64,000 bases of DNA from Protula sp. h YS-2021 (GCA_949752745.1 OX457034.1:2061833-2125832), one strand, 5' to 3'; numbered from the stretch's first letter, positions 12,297-25,284 are shown. Program-made: numbers and translations. The notes: generated from the letters alone by a model not told the origin.

Positions 12297-13971
12297 TTAC
12301 GCGTCCGGTGGTACAATGCATTTCTTGAAATTGCAAAGCATGTAACAAGCAAAAATTATATCCGAAGCTAAGTGGGTTTCTGACGAATTCAGTGGTTTTA
12401 CTAAAATTTTAAAAGTTTTACCCAGACCGATTATTCTTTCAATATGCACCCGTTTACTTGACAATTTACGATCAGACAGAATAGTTTTACTTTGCATTTG
12501 GTTTTTTTTCTTGAAAAAAGTGGGAATGTTAACTGTAACGTCATACGGAGCGAAAAGGTCCTGTACATCAAATCCCTTATCCGCCATTACTGAGTCTCCG
12601 GGGTCAAACTTTGGAAGAAGACCGCTTCTTTCTATGATCTGCCGATCACTTGTTGAACCTCCATAGCCCGGCGAGATATACGAAATATAACCATCAGGAG
12701 ATGCACCAATCAAGGCTTTCACAGTATTTCGATTCTTGTATGTTGAAAATGTAGACTGCTGGGCGGTTGGAAGTCCTGGCCTATTAACTGGAATTTCTGT
12801 TCCATCTATAACAACTCTGGTGCTTGGGTACTTGTTTTTAAAGTCAGTTGGGCAGTAAAATCTGACTAAGTCGCGAGGTGGCCATAAATCTAGTTCTTTC
12901 CACTGAAGAGACATAAACCGAATCCACGTACAGAATATGTTATACACTTCCGCTGATGATATCCCAAACATTCTTGACAGTTCAAAATTCGTTTTATGCC
13001 TTCTCAGTTTAATTAAAACAATCAAAAATTGATTTAACACAGATATATCAGAAATCTGACCATACATGTAATTTAAACAATGGGCGGCAGGACCTAACGT
13101 GAATAAAACAAATAAAACTTTCCGATGAGTTTCTAATCCTGTGTAAAAATGGACAGCTTTGTTATCGTGTTGTAGAGAATGAAAATCAAACATTGGTGTA
13201 TTATTATTGACTGTTTGTGCTGCCTTATCTTGAGCTGTAATCTGTGGTGTTTGCGTAGAAACCTCGGTAACTGTGAATTTACCACTTAAGGGAAAATTTG
13301 TTTGTCTGTGAACTGCGTCTTCTTCAGCCCCAACCTGGAGTTCATGTTCATCATAAACGTCTGATAATCCGCTTTGAGATATGTTCGTCTTTCTCTTTAT
13401 AAAACGGTTTCGTCGGTCAACCGTTGTCTGTGATACATCTTTTGTCCAAGCAAATACACTGGGGACTGCATCTTTTTTCAATATTTTACGTATTGGTGTA
13501 TTACCTGTAAACAAGTTTAAACGGAATAAATACAGAAATATCACCACTGTCTTTTATTTCACTGGGATGCGCTCCTGCAAAGGCGCATCAGTTGTTGTGT
13601 ATGGGGGTGAAGGTCATTCTCGAATTGCAGAAACTGTTGTTTACATTTCTAAAAGCGTGCTTTTTGAAACTTCACATCTTAGTTTAAATTGCAGTATTTG
13701 CTTCAAGGAAAATAACATCAATTATATTTTATATTAAGCCCAAAATTATTTATATATATCAAACAGATATCTCACCAACAGCTGTTTTTTCAACGTAGTC
13801 TTCTTCCGTGAAGTGATTTTCACACACAACACAGTGCTCATTTGGCACAAATTTATCCCGCTTAATAGCGATTAACCAGAGTTTTTTCATTTGGGCATCC
13901 TTCGGGAAGTGATGTCCCCCACGTACAGAACATTTTGGAACATGGTAAAAAAAATGAAACGGATATTGCAT
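12297..13971 (-). CDS. ISL2EU transposase (THAP finger plus DDE_Tnp_4 catalytic domain)
   Basis: Two exons on the minus strand: 13971-13776 (ATG at 13971, donor GTGAGA) and 13504-12297 (acceptor TTTACAG). They join in phase (VEKTAVG-NTPIRKILKKD) for 467 residues. The first exon holds most of a THAP zinc finger: KCSVRGGHHFPKD, a Trp and CVVCENHF. The second carries the DDE superfamily-4 catalytic core: VVIDGTEIPV (first D), MADKGFD (second D) and HIERIIG (E). A helical region precedes it. The spacing is typical of Harbinger/ISL2EU-type transposases. Only one of the two N-terminal THAP cysteines is seen, so the true start may lie in a further exon or the finger may be damaged. Confidence 0.85.
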
Positions 13972-14137
13972 ACGTATATTCGATGTATTTAGTTATACGT
14001 ACATTATACATGTATTTGTATATGTTGGCCCAACGTCTGACATAGACGTACTTCCGACGGAACAAAACTTAATTGTTTTTGAAAAATATATTACCGATGT
14101 ATAACCGACGGATTACAATAATCGTATAATATACAAA

Positions 14138-14487
14138 CATATCACTGCATCGGCTATACGTCGGAAATATACCGAATTCCGACGAAAACTAATTTTTTTA
14201 TTTGAGATATTACAAGCATGTAATATGCGTATAAAAATATACGTATATTATACATATAGTTATATTTGTCGGTGAAACGTCGGAAATATACCGATTTCCA
14301 GTGGATCTCAAATATATCACTACATCGGCTATACGTCGGAAATATACCGAATTCCGACGAAAACTAATGTTTTTATTTGAGATATTACAAGCATGTAATA
14401 TGCGTATAAAAATATACGCATATTATACATATAGTTATATTTGTCGGTGAAACGTCGGAAATATACCGATTTCCAGTGGATCTCTAA
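14138..14487. repeat. Direct duplication of ~175 bp inside the ISL2EU element
   Basis: The block beginning CATCGGCTATACGTCGGAAA occurs at about 14147 and again at about 14322, 175 bases apart, with very high identity. Both copies contain GTCGGAAATATACCGA words and end with GATTTCCAGTGGATCTC. It lies in the 5' region of the transposase gene and may multiply binding or regulatory sites. Confidence 0.8.
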
Positions 14488-14519
14488 ATATGTGTATTTC
14501 ACGCATAACTTGAAATGAA

Positions 14520-14522
<3 letters not shown>

Positions 14523-14571
<49 letters not shown>
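14523..14571. repeat. (TA)n microsatellite
   Basis: About 24 TA units inside the transposon, upstream of the transposase gene. Confidence 0.95.
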
Positions 14572-14573
<2 letters not shown>

Positions 14574-14890
14574 CGTTGTGTACGAGTGCTCCACATATTC
14601 CACAGCGTCGGAAAAAAGATGCCGATATTGCCAACGCGTATTATACGTATTTTTTAAAGGTCTATAAAACGCATGTTTTCCTATATATAAACGACGTCGG
14701 AAATACATGCCGATATTGCAATCGTATATTATACGTATTTTTTATACGTCTATAAAACGCATATTTTCCGATGCTTATTCGGCGTCGGAAATTTATCGAT
14801 TGACGTTTTGTAGGGGACGTTATGAAGAATCAATAGTGGAGCATTATGAATATACTTGAAAATAATCATTTGCCTCAATAAACTAGCCCC

Positions 14891-14963
14891 AGCCGCCGTG
14901 GAGTAGAGGTATGTTCCGCGCCTAGGATGCAAGAGGTCCCCGGTTCAAACCCGAGTAAGTGCT
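14891..14963 (+). pseudogene. tRNA-like sequence, possibly SINE head
   Basis: About 73 bases with an A-box-like TGGAGTAGAGG and a perfect B box (GGTTCAAACCC). The middle part (TATGTTCC...GATGCAAGAGGTCCC) lines up with a tRNA-Pro, with AGG at the anticodon position. The anticodon stem has two mismatches and the acceptor ends pair poorly, so it is not a good functional tRNA. It is either a tRNA pseudogene or the promoter of a tRNA-derived SINE, carried inside the ISL2EU element. No clear SINE tail was recognised. Confidence 0.55.
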
Positions 14964-15382
14964 AGTGTTCAGTTTCAATATATAGATATGCTACGTTGTA
15001 TATTGATATGCTATGGTGTATGTATGAATATGTGAATTATGAATGGTTGGTAAAGGTTCAATGGGTCAGTTAAGGTTAGAAACAATTTTTTTACGTATAA
15101 AAATCATCGGAAGTTCGTCGGAAATGCATCGGAATATAAACGTATAACCGACGTATAGCCGACGGTTGGTATCCGACTTCGAAGAATTTGTAGGGATATT
15201 TCCGACGGTGGCCCGACGTATTAAAGATATATCGGCCCGATGTATATCCGGTGTACGAAGCCGCTATATCTATTATGCGTCGGACCATAGTTAATCCTAT
15301 GTGCAACCGATACATCGGCCGACGAAGTTGCCGATATTGCCGATCTAGTATAGATGTATTTTAGATATTACGCGAGTGTTCG

Positions 15383-15384
<2 letters not shown>

Positions 15385-15441
<57 letters not shown>

Positions 15442-15445
15442 GGGG
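15385..15445. repeat. (GA)n microsatellite, right flank of ISL2EU
   Basis: GA-rich tract that continues the (GA)n at 9306-9374 on the other side of the inserted element. Confidence 0.9.
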
Positions 15446-18400
15446 AGAGCGCGAGAAAGCAGGAAAGAAGAAAAATAACACACGCGACATTAATGCAGAG
15501 GTGCGTGGTCTTCGCAGTTAAAAGTAAAAAAAAAATAATAAATAAAAATTAAATAAACAATAATAATAACAGTGCTTGTAATGACACTGAAAACTATTGC
15601 ATACAACAATTGCATGAATGGACTGTCATGGGAAATCAATGTTAACAGAATGTAAATTCATAATCAAATCATAGTAATTATAATATATTAAAATTAAACC
15701 GCATTGTTTTTTTGAGCCTATGCCGAATTATTAATTATCCACTAAGGATTCAGATACAGAGATCAAATCATCCAGGAGAAGCAAACATTTTGGTGATCTC
15801 GAGTGGCCATTGTAGGTCACGGTTGGACTTGGACTATTACTCTGACTTGGAATAGTTCATTCGAAACTCGCGTTGAAGTTGGGTTTTGCAAGTAGGATTC
15901 CACCAAAGCCCGCAAACAGATTTCATTAAAACTTTTGGAAACCTTTACACACTATACATGATTATGTATGGACTTGCATATTTACCTTCTACTTGGAATT
16001 TTGAACGTATTTTAATTAAACGCAGTGTGAGTGTTCATATGGATGTCTTCTCTTGCTGAACAGATATTCGTGATCTCATGACGTCTTGTAGTGTCCCGAC
16101 TTGACTTTGAAGTTTACCGCTGTTGCCTGTGTGGTATCTTGTAGTTTTTTCTGCATTACAAGAAAGAAGATTGTAAGAAAGAAATATTGTGATAAATTAA
16201 ATTCTTCTCGTGGTTAAGATACTTGGCTTGATTGGATATCCCTTCCTTTGAAATAAATAATAATAGAAAAATGAACAATATATTATTAGGGATATCAAAA
16301 CATCATTGCATGGTGATCACAGCTCAAATAAAAAGAACAAAATAATTTTGATAGTAATATAAGTAATAATAATAACACAAATAATAGTTATGAAAATGAC
16401 AAATTTTTCAAGTGCTCAGAATCGGTTATGAGTTTTAATGAGTTTTCCACAACATTCTAGTGTAAAGAGTGCCCCTTTCATGCCACCATAAGCAAAATGA
16501 AAGTGAAAAAGGAGCGTTTCTGTCTAATTCAACTAAAAATTCGATAGCTGAATGAACACAAGCTCGAATTTATAGGCTTGAACGACATTAATGTTTAGGT
16601 TACGTAAAATGTTTAATAGGATAAAAATTTTCTCTAACTGTCTGCCATAGTGCAAAAGAATAGCACTGGCAGTTCATGTTTTGTTACTCTTATGTCACCC
16701 AGGCATTCTCACTTGACGTTCTTCTTATAATACCGTATGTTTATCTTATGTGCTGGCCAATGTGCTAGCCCACAAAACTTGTGTGTGTCGGGTGGTAGTT
16801 CATTGCATCATCTTTAGTTAGGACAGCACCTGGAATATTTGTTGCTGGTATGATTTTCAGAGCATGAGTGAAGAATCCTCTCATCAAGTCCCCTCTTCTT
16901 TACAACATTGCAGAGCTATGAAGATCTGGCCAACAGTAAATCTCCTGGTAGAGTAACAAACTGGCAGCAAACAGCATATAGCAAAACAGCGTTATAACGA
17001 CATGGCTGCGAGAGAGATTTTCCGTGATAATAGCATAATATCGAGTTTCTATTGCATTTGCCACCTTGTTATCACAGCGCTGCAATAGCTTCTTTTTGTG
17101 TGGAGTGGGAATTAATTCTTTACATTATTTCAAATAATCACCAGTAACAGTGTGGCGCCTGTTACTGAAATTCACACCGCTGCTTAGATTTTGCATACGT
17201 TAGGTCCTAGTTATACGCTTACAAATTGTGAGAACTATCAAAGATTGTAGTTTCTACCCACAGAAGATGCTGAAGGATTATTTCAAATTATATGCCATAA
17301 AACACTTCAAGCATTAGAACATTTAAAATTACGTACAGAGAACGTGTCGTATATTGTACATAAGTTGTAGGGACCGATGTTATCCTAAAATGTCAAAAGT
17401 AAAATACATAAATTCAAGATGAAATATAGACACACGCCTTGCTTTTCTAAGAGTTCCATGCCGATTATTTTTTAATTAAAATAACAATACTTGCAGGCGT
17501 TACCATACATGAACAAATTATGGTATAAGAAAGTCGTTAATTTTATTTAATTTTGAATTTTGATTGGCATTGAACATAACTTGCCTTTTTTCTTGCGCTC
17601 ATCGTAACTAATCTCAATTTTCGTTTTATTCGTTCTCCAGCCAAACAAAAAGAAGTTAGCAGTTAATCTGAATAATGCTTTACTTGTTTCTTTAAGTTGA
17701 GTTATGTTCTCTCATCGCTTAAAATCATTAACTATAAGATTGATTTTATTAGTCAGTAAACCTCTTCAACAAATTTTTAATAGACACCAAGGATTGTGAC
17801 TTCTTGGTTGATGTATCGTAGTTCAAGTTTGGATATAAATTCAACCAGGTTGCAAGTTTCAAACTGTGATTAAACTATGCGAACTGGTTCTTAACTACAC
17901 CAAAACTTCAGCTGCACTTCCATGTATTATTGCCACCCATATTAGCAGTTTCTGAATAAGGTTTTTGGTTCTACCGTTGCTTTAAGACAACTGAAAATCT
18001 TTCAGAGATGAACGAATTAGTCCCTGTTGAATACCGAAGAATCTTACTTTTAGGATCTAACTAGGTTCCATCTTAATAATTATTTCTTTCCGGATCCATC
18101 AAAATTATGAATTTCACAAGGCATCAAGGAAAGTAATTTTAAAATAACGGGCGTTACGGGCGAAGAATCATGTTGAGTTCTACTGTACCATATTGTAGGG
18201 TCATTGGACTTGTCTTTGCGTAAAAGCAACTTAATCAAAACTCAGAACCACTTGCTTTAAAAATTCTACGACAATATACTTGGAGATAATTTTGATTCAT
18301 TTAAAGCTATTATACCTGGTGACAACACGGCTTGGGATGCCACGCCTCGCGTCAACTCGCCAACGCTGGAAATAGCTCATTTTTCACCTCCATTGCAAAT

Positions 18401-20588
18401 TTATTTAAAGGAACTTAATGACAAGACGTACTTGTTCATATTCAACAAATTCAACCACTTTATCGCTTCCTACGAGTACAAGGCCACCCTGTGATGTATC
18501 TCACATCGAAATTTATCAGCAAAGGACCTAGATTTTCAGATTATTCTTTTCTTGATAAATCTGAACATCGAGAAGAACTTATTGATAAGTGTTTCACATA
18601 TTTAAGTAAGTTATTTAAAGCAATTTTCAGGTCAGTTAATTACCAATTACAGATAGGGAAACATTTAGGAAATTAACGCCCCTTGCAATCGAGAACAAAA
18701 ATTTCTAGACGGTTAACGTGCTACCGTAAAAATTTACCACAATAATTTGTATATTTATATTTTCAAAAGGATGGAAAATTGACAACAGTGTCTTTACATG
18801 CAAAACTTACTAGCATATAAAAGATAAATTATTTGTTCCAAAGCACAACATACTAGGCAGCAAGCAGTATTTTAAAACTTTCAGCCAGTAAAAATAAACA
18901 TCTCAATTAAACTAAAGTACACCTATCTGAAAGAAGTAACCGCGTTTGAAAACAGTTCTAGCTCAGTGGGGAACACTTGAAATTTTGGGATGTTAGGTGC
19001 CCTTCAATGAATGTTTGAAGGCAATTCTTTGAACAGGTTCCGAGAATAAAATATATAAAACTATCCTGCCACTTCAAAACTTGACGCTACACTTTTCTTT
19101 GGTGCTGTACCTGGTTTGCCAAAATAACATCAAGTCACTTAAAACGGTTTGCATTTAGATTGAGTTGTCCAGAAATCTGCTTAGACCGCGCAAGGGTAAA
19201 AACAGTCTTAAAAAGTTCATGTTTTTCCTTCCGCGCTATAAAAGCCTCGGAATAGATTTTAAAATGTCATTTAATATTAGATATCATAATTGAAATAAAA
19301 AATAAAGAACTATTTTTATCTTACTTGGTTGTCTGTTAATATAAAATATTTCAACGAGCAGTTGTTGTAATAATAGTGAACTATTTTGTTTATAGTCGGA
19401 TGTTTATTGGAGTGATGCGGTGTAAACAAATGGCTGTCACTTGAGGTGTTGAAGGTGTGTTTTAATTGAAAAGATTGACCACTGCAGGCAAAAGTTGGAT
19501 ACCGAAATTTTTTTGTACCAGTAGTCAACAATAACATATTTTCAGGTTCTGTTGTTTTCAATTTGTGTATAATCCGGTATCCCGGCTTCACATAACCTTT
19601 CGTCCAGGTGACTCTCTCTACAGCTGTTCAGCTGTTCTATCATCTAAACCAGTACGAGTAATAAAAGAAAAAAACAGTAAAGCCTGGGAACAGAACTGCG
19701 AGGTCGTATGTTGACAGCAAGGCTAAACGTGTAAAAAACTGCAGTATTCCTCTATCGCAAAGAAAGGTCTTTTGCATTTTGGTTGACTGGGTGATACCGA
19801 GAAACCATGTTATTGACGTAAAGGCCTTTAAAGCTACAGTTTCGATGTCAGATGACGCATTCGAAATTTTACCAAGTTTCGATCTAATGTCCAACTGTTT
19901 CTCGCTTCACTCTGTTCGTAGAGAGACTAGCCCTAGCCGTGGTTTACCTCCAAATAGTGACTTACTGCAGCTGTTGCAATCCTGAGATTCAGTCTGTCCC
20001 ATTGAAACTGCTGAACAAGTCGACTTAGCTTCGGTCGAGGGCTCGTTTGGTCGAAACTGCACATGTGTAAGATTAAACATCGTACAATCCTTAATAAGAC
20101 CATTATAAACGATTTCTTATTACACTTTGTTTAGAGAGAAAATATGGGAAATGACAACTGATATCCCATTGACAGTTGAGGTGTTGAAAGTGTTTTAATT
20201 GAAAAGATTGACCACTGTAGGTAAAAGTTGGATACCGAAATTTTTTTGTACCAGTACCAAAGACATGAATAAAATATACTTCGTAAACAATTGTACCTAT
20301 TTTGCCATATAATAATAATAGTGGCTGCACGTGAAGAACATTCATCACTTTTTGGTCGATTTATATGGTCTCTATCTTAAAAGAAAAATAGTTGACGCTT
20401 ATTATGCAACGCGTTGCAGCCCATAGATGGTCGGAAATAAGGATTAGCTGCTCGTGAAAGGAGGGTCAGGGTCGTCCGGGCCATCTTCAGTAGAATTCTG
20501 GTTTTATCCATAAATATGCAGAGTTGTCGCTAGGCGGGCCGAGTTAACAACTTTCAAAAGTTGCTTGCCCAGCAGGAGGGGTGGAAAG

Positions 20589-20589
<1 letters not shown>
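15446..20589. other. No recognisable gene
   Basis: AT-rich sequence without a convincing exon, RNA gene or intact element. ORFs are short and of low complexity. The only structure seen is the first copy of an ~85-base dispersed repeat at 19440-19530 (second copy at 20176-20263). Confidence 0.5.
19440..20263. repeat. Pair of ~85-bp direct repeats about 730 bp apart
   Basis: The segment TTGAGGTGTTGAA.GTGT...GATTGACCACTG.AGG.AAAAGTTGGATACCGAAA occurs at 19440-19530 and 20176-20263, in the same orientation, with few differences. The sequence between is not repeated. It may be a dispersed element present twice, or the ends of a decayed insertion. Confidence 0.7.

Positions 20590-20627
<38 letters not shown>
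20590..20627 (+). repeat. Poly(G) run of 38
   Basis: An uninterrupted homopolymer of 38 G. Shorter G or C runs of 10-20 bases recur through the window (for example 23305-23320, 25588-25605, 27926-27940, 46030-46056). Confidence 0.95.
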
Positions 20628-23600
20628 CTATTATGGACTACTTTTGGGATTCTTGTATCATTTTACTCATTATGATAAGTTTAAAGAAATTATTGTTTTC
20701 TGCTCAATGCAAGAATCCACCACATCACGTGGTTTCTTCAGTAGAAATAAAACCCTCGTAAAATTCAAGCATGAGAATATTAACACCCGTGATAAAAGTG
20801 AAATAGAGATCTAGATGAAGTGTCATATATATGCCTTGTGGGTAAGTATCATAGATAAGCCTTATCAAATTCCTTATTTCGACCTCTTGTTCTTGTCCTA
20901 AAATTGATTTGGGATATATGAAAAAAAAGATGATAGGGAATACTGCGGAATTATTAACAGGAGTTCTTTTTTCTCTCTACTCTCAACGACAAAGGCTTGA
21001 AAATAGGGTTGAAGACTTTGTGTTTTATGGCCGGATGTTCGTTTACAAACCCTATTAATTTCATAGTATGCAACTGTTCCGTTTGATTCTTGTGTTTACT
21101 GTCTTGTACAACGTGAAATTCGGGAGTATTTGCAATAGAACTTTTTAGTGTCCTAAGTGAACGTAATTTTTTGTTGACATGTCTGTTTGTTTGCGGAAAT
21201 CTGCCGCTACTGTCAAAAAAAATGAAATATTGATTTTATGTGTTCTTTTTTAATTGGACCTTGAAAGAATTTTAATGAATGGGTGAAATGTATAATGACT
21301 GTCCTTTGGCGGGTTATTAAATTTATTGTTATTCGGAGTTACAAATTGCTTCATGTACTAGCATAAACTGCTCGTTGCCCAACCTCCGCCAGTGAACACC
21401 TGCTTAGTGAACAACCTTTAGCAGCTCTAAGACCCTCCGTATCTAATCTCTGCTCTTTCTTGCGAAAGTTATCTTTTATTTGTGATTACCTTTATGTGGC
21501 GAACATGCGGCCCGCTCCTGACAGTGCTCGTCACAGTGTGTTTTATTTTTATCGTTGGTGAGAGCATTGTCTTCGGAGGTTCTTTATGTGCTGTCCCATA
21601 AACAGACAAAGGCGAGGTGTAAACATTCAGACGAAATGCCATTAGTTTTAGGTCGTTTTGCTAATACTTTTCTAGATTGCTTTGAGTTTGAATATATATT
21701 ATTTTGCAGATACAAAAGGAAAACATTCTCTTTCTGATCAAAAGAAAACTTTTTATATCTCAGAATGTGTATGGTGTCACATTTGGTAGAATGCTTTAAT
21801 TGAATGTTATCTATTTCTTTGTTGTAGCCTGGAATGCGTATAATTGAAACACTTCGGGTTTCCATGAGACTGTAGCCGAAAAAGTGGGAGCATCATGTTG
21901 AAAAGCCGAGGACTGTCCGACTCGACCTTCGAGTTTGACATGGTACTCTAAAACCCATAACAAATTGATAAAATCCTCCACTTATGATCAAATTTTGATC
22001 AAGTTATTACTGTAGTTTAGGCAGTTGTCTGTTTCGTGTTTTATTTCTTTCATTTTAATTCAGTTTAAGAGCTTCAATTTGAAAGTATGTACTGAACCCA
22101 GTGTTTGTTTATCAACAGCCCGATTCCAGTGTGAGGGCTTGTGAAGTTGAGTTTTTCTTAATGCTTCTTTCCTCAATACACAGGAGAAGTCCGAGTGAGA
22201 TTTCTGCTGTTTCATTTCAGTGGTTCAATATGTCTTATGTCTTGTTAACACATTTTATTTATTTTAGAATCCATATGACAGTTTCATGAAGAACCACCTG
22301 TCTCACTATGGATATTACACAGGTATGAGTTTGTAATATGCGCATTATTAACGTTTGGTAGAGCGTGTAGAAAACAGTATGCGTCTTTGTTGACCTTAAC
22401 TGGATATAATCTGTATCTCCCTCCCTGTATTTCCATTCCCCACCCCAAACATCCCTTTTCAAAACGAAGTTAAAATATGACAGGCAACTAAGTATTGTTA
22501 GAATTCGGTAATGGTGAATATATCTTCGCAGTAACATTTTCAGATCTTGAGATGGTTGCAGCTAACTTATTTGTGCGATTAATTTGATAAAAGATAATAG
22601 TGGTGGTTCTTCACTGTACCTATTTAGAAGAGTTTTTTTTCGGATATATTTCGGGTTTTTCTGGGTTTTTTTTTACTTCGATGTGTTTTCAAGGTGATCT
22701 CCTCATTGATGGTTTTTGTATTGATAAGAATTGACAGCTTGTTAATGATTAGTACATTTAAATAAACAACGGTTGAGACAGAGAGTGATAATAAGTGCTT
22801 TTAATCTAATGTGATAAATATTACAATGTGTGCACTTAACACACTGATGAAATGTTTATTATGTATCATTAATAAAACAGAGATGTTACTGCGCTTTGTG
22901 CGGTGAAAGGTTTATGCTTGATTGTGCAATGATTCGTGTTAATCAATCACACTTATGTATTGACACCTTTGAAGATATTTTTTTCTATCGCTCAAGGACT
23001 CGTCATTTCAATGCGTAGTAATTGAGATATATTTATGAAATAGTTCGGTGTGGGTTACATGCGTTATGTTAACAGATTTTCTTGAAGTCATTAGTATCAT
23101 AAACGAGAGCGTGATTTCTTTGATGATATCGCTAATGTACCAAGGACATGTCCACATGGTTCTTTTTTTTTTTTTTTTCTTTTTTTTACAATTTTAAGTA
23201 GAGTATTTTAAGATATCTCGGGGATCGATAGGTGACGAGCCAGAAATGTTGTGGCCGTGGAGACTGATCGGCAAATTTTTTGTGTAAGTTGGGGGGTGGG
23301 GGTGGGGGGGGGGGGGGGTGGGAGAGGCATTGTTTCGAGGCACATTAGAAATTAATGTATCTCAGTAGAAACAGATGCACCAATGGTGCTTTGCTAGGTA
23401 GTGGAAGTAAAAACGTTAATTGAGGTCTGTTCTTCCTTGGGTGTTTCTTTCTTTCTCAGCTGCTGGCATTTTTACAGAAATGAACTGCACAGTTAGCCAA
23501 CTTTTACGTGATGTTAGCAAAGATTAGATGAAGGGATGTTCATACAACTGTTTAAATCGCTGGTTCGGGCGTAGTTTCCAAGGCGCTACTCTTATGTGTA

Positions 23601-23663
23601 ATCATTTGGTTTCTTAATGTTTGATTATAGACCCGAGTTTTAGAGGATTTTCTTTTTAATTAA
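20628..23663. other. No recognisable gene
   Basis: AT-rich DNA with only short ORFs that match no family I know. It includes T-rich and G-rich tracts near 23161-23185 and 23291-23325. No RNA gene or intact transposon was found. Confidence 0.5.
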
Positions 23664-23670
23664 GTGCACC

Positions 23671-25230
23671 ATTTATGGGCCACTACCGGGTATTGTTGCC
23701 CTGGATATTCTCATTATTGGGTCACTACTGGGCATTGCTGCCCTGAATATTCTCATTATTGGGTCACTACTGGGCATTGCTGCCCTGAATATTCTCATTA
23801 TTGGGTCACTACCGGGCATTGCTGCCCTGAATATTCTCATTATTGGGTCACTACCGGGCATTGTTGCCCTGGATATTCTCATTATTGGGTCACTACCGGG
23901 CATTGTTGGCCTGGATATTTTCATTATTGGGTCACTACTGGGCATTGTTGGCCTGGATATTTTCATTATTGGGTCACTACTGGGCATTGTTGCCCTGGAT
24001 ATTCTCATTATTGGGTCACTATCGGGCATTGTTGGCCTGGATATTCTCATTATTGGGCCACTACCGGGCATTGTTGCCCTGGATATTCTCATTATTGGGT
24101 CACTACCGGGCATTGTTGGCCTGGATATTTTCATTATTGGGTCACTACCGGGCATTGTTGCCCTGGATATTCTCATTATTGGGCCACTACCGGGCATTGT
24201 TGGCCTGGATATTCTCATTATTGGGTCACTACCGGGCATTGTTGGCCTGGATATTCTCATTATTGGGTCACTATCGGGCATTGTTGCCCTGGATATTCTC
24301 ATTACTGGGTCACTACCGGGCATTGTTGCCCTGGATATTCTCATTATTGGGTCACTACTGGGCATTGTTGCCCTGGATATTCTCATTATTGGGTCAGTAT
24401 CGGGCATTGTTGCCCTGGATATTCTCATTATTGGGCCACTACCGGGCATTGTTGCCCTGGATATTCTCATTATTGGGTCACTACCGGGCATTGTTGGCCT
24501 GGATATTTTCATTATTGGGTCACTACCGGGCATTGTTGCCCTGGATATTCTCATTACTGGGTCACTACCGGGCATTGTTGCCCTGGATATTCTCATTATT
24601 GGGTCACTACTGGGCATTGTTGCCCTGGATATTCTCATTATTGGGTCACTATCGGGCATTGTTGCCCTGGATATTCTCATTATTGGGTCACTACCGGGCA
24701 TTGTTGCCCTGGATATTCTCATTATTGGGTCACTACCGGGCATTGTTGCCCTGGATATTCTCATTATTGGGTCACTACCGGGCATTGTTGCCCTGGATAT
24801 TCTCATTACTGGGTCACTACCGGGCATTGTTGCCCTGGATATTCTCATTATTGGGTCACTACCGGGCATTGTTGCCCTGGATATTCTCATTATTGGGTCA
24901 CTACCGGGCATTGCTGCCCTGGATATTCTCATTATTGGGTCACTACCGGGCATTGTTGCCCTGGATATTCTCATTACTGGGTCACTACCGGGCATTGTTG
25001 CCCTGGATATTCTCATTATTGGGTCACTACCGGGCATTGTTGCTCTGGATATTCTCATTATTGGGCCACTACCGGGAATTGCTGCCCTTGATATTTTCAT
25101 TATTGGGTCACTACCGGGCATTGCTGCCCTGGATATTCTCATTATTGGGTCACTACCGGGCATTGCTGCCCTGGATATTCTCATTATTGGGTCACCGCCG
25201 GGCATTGCTGCCCTGGATAGCCTCATCATT
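23671..25230. repeat. 42-bp minisatellite, about 37 copies, with 252-bp higher-order periodicity
   Basis: The unit GGATATTCTCATTATTGGG + TCACTACCGGGCATTGTTGCCCT (42 bases) repeats head to tail. Because 42 is a multiple of three and the unit lacks stops in several frames, long ORFs arise on both strands (YSHYWVTTGHCCPG on +, RISRATMPGSDPIM on -). Unit variants recur at fixed distances: ATTACTGGG occurs at 24301, 24553 and 24805 (252 bases, six units) and again at 24973 (four units). CACTATCGGG-type variants at about 24391 and 24643 are also 252 apart. Differences between units are mainly transitions. I see no codon bias or splice context supporting a protein. Confidence 0.93.
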
Positions 25231-25284
25231 GATTACGCGACGCTTCACAGTTGCCGAGGCGATGGCAGCGGACTTTCTGTGATC

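Noticed and set aside
13381..13737. Plus-strand ORF opposite the ISL2EU transposase
   Set aside because: Overlaps the transposase exon and intron antisense; no similarity.
14891..14963. Functional tRNA-Pro(AGG)
   Set aside because: Mismatches in the anticodon stem and weak acceptor pairing; kept only as a tRNA-like pseudogene.
19680..19985. ORF SDDAFEILPSFDLMSNCFSL as a possible exon
   Set aside because: No recognised family and no convincing flanking splice sites; left unannotated.
23671..25230. CRISPR array
   Set aside because: Units are contiguous with no unique spacers and the DNA is eukaryotic.
23664..25282. Long ORFs (475-518 codons) on both strands as genes
   Set aside because: They arise because the 42-bp satellite unit is a multiple of three without stops in several frames; no start context, splice sites or family similarity.
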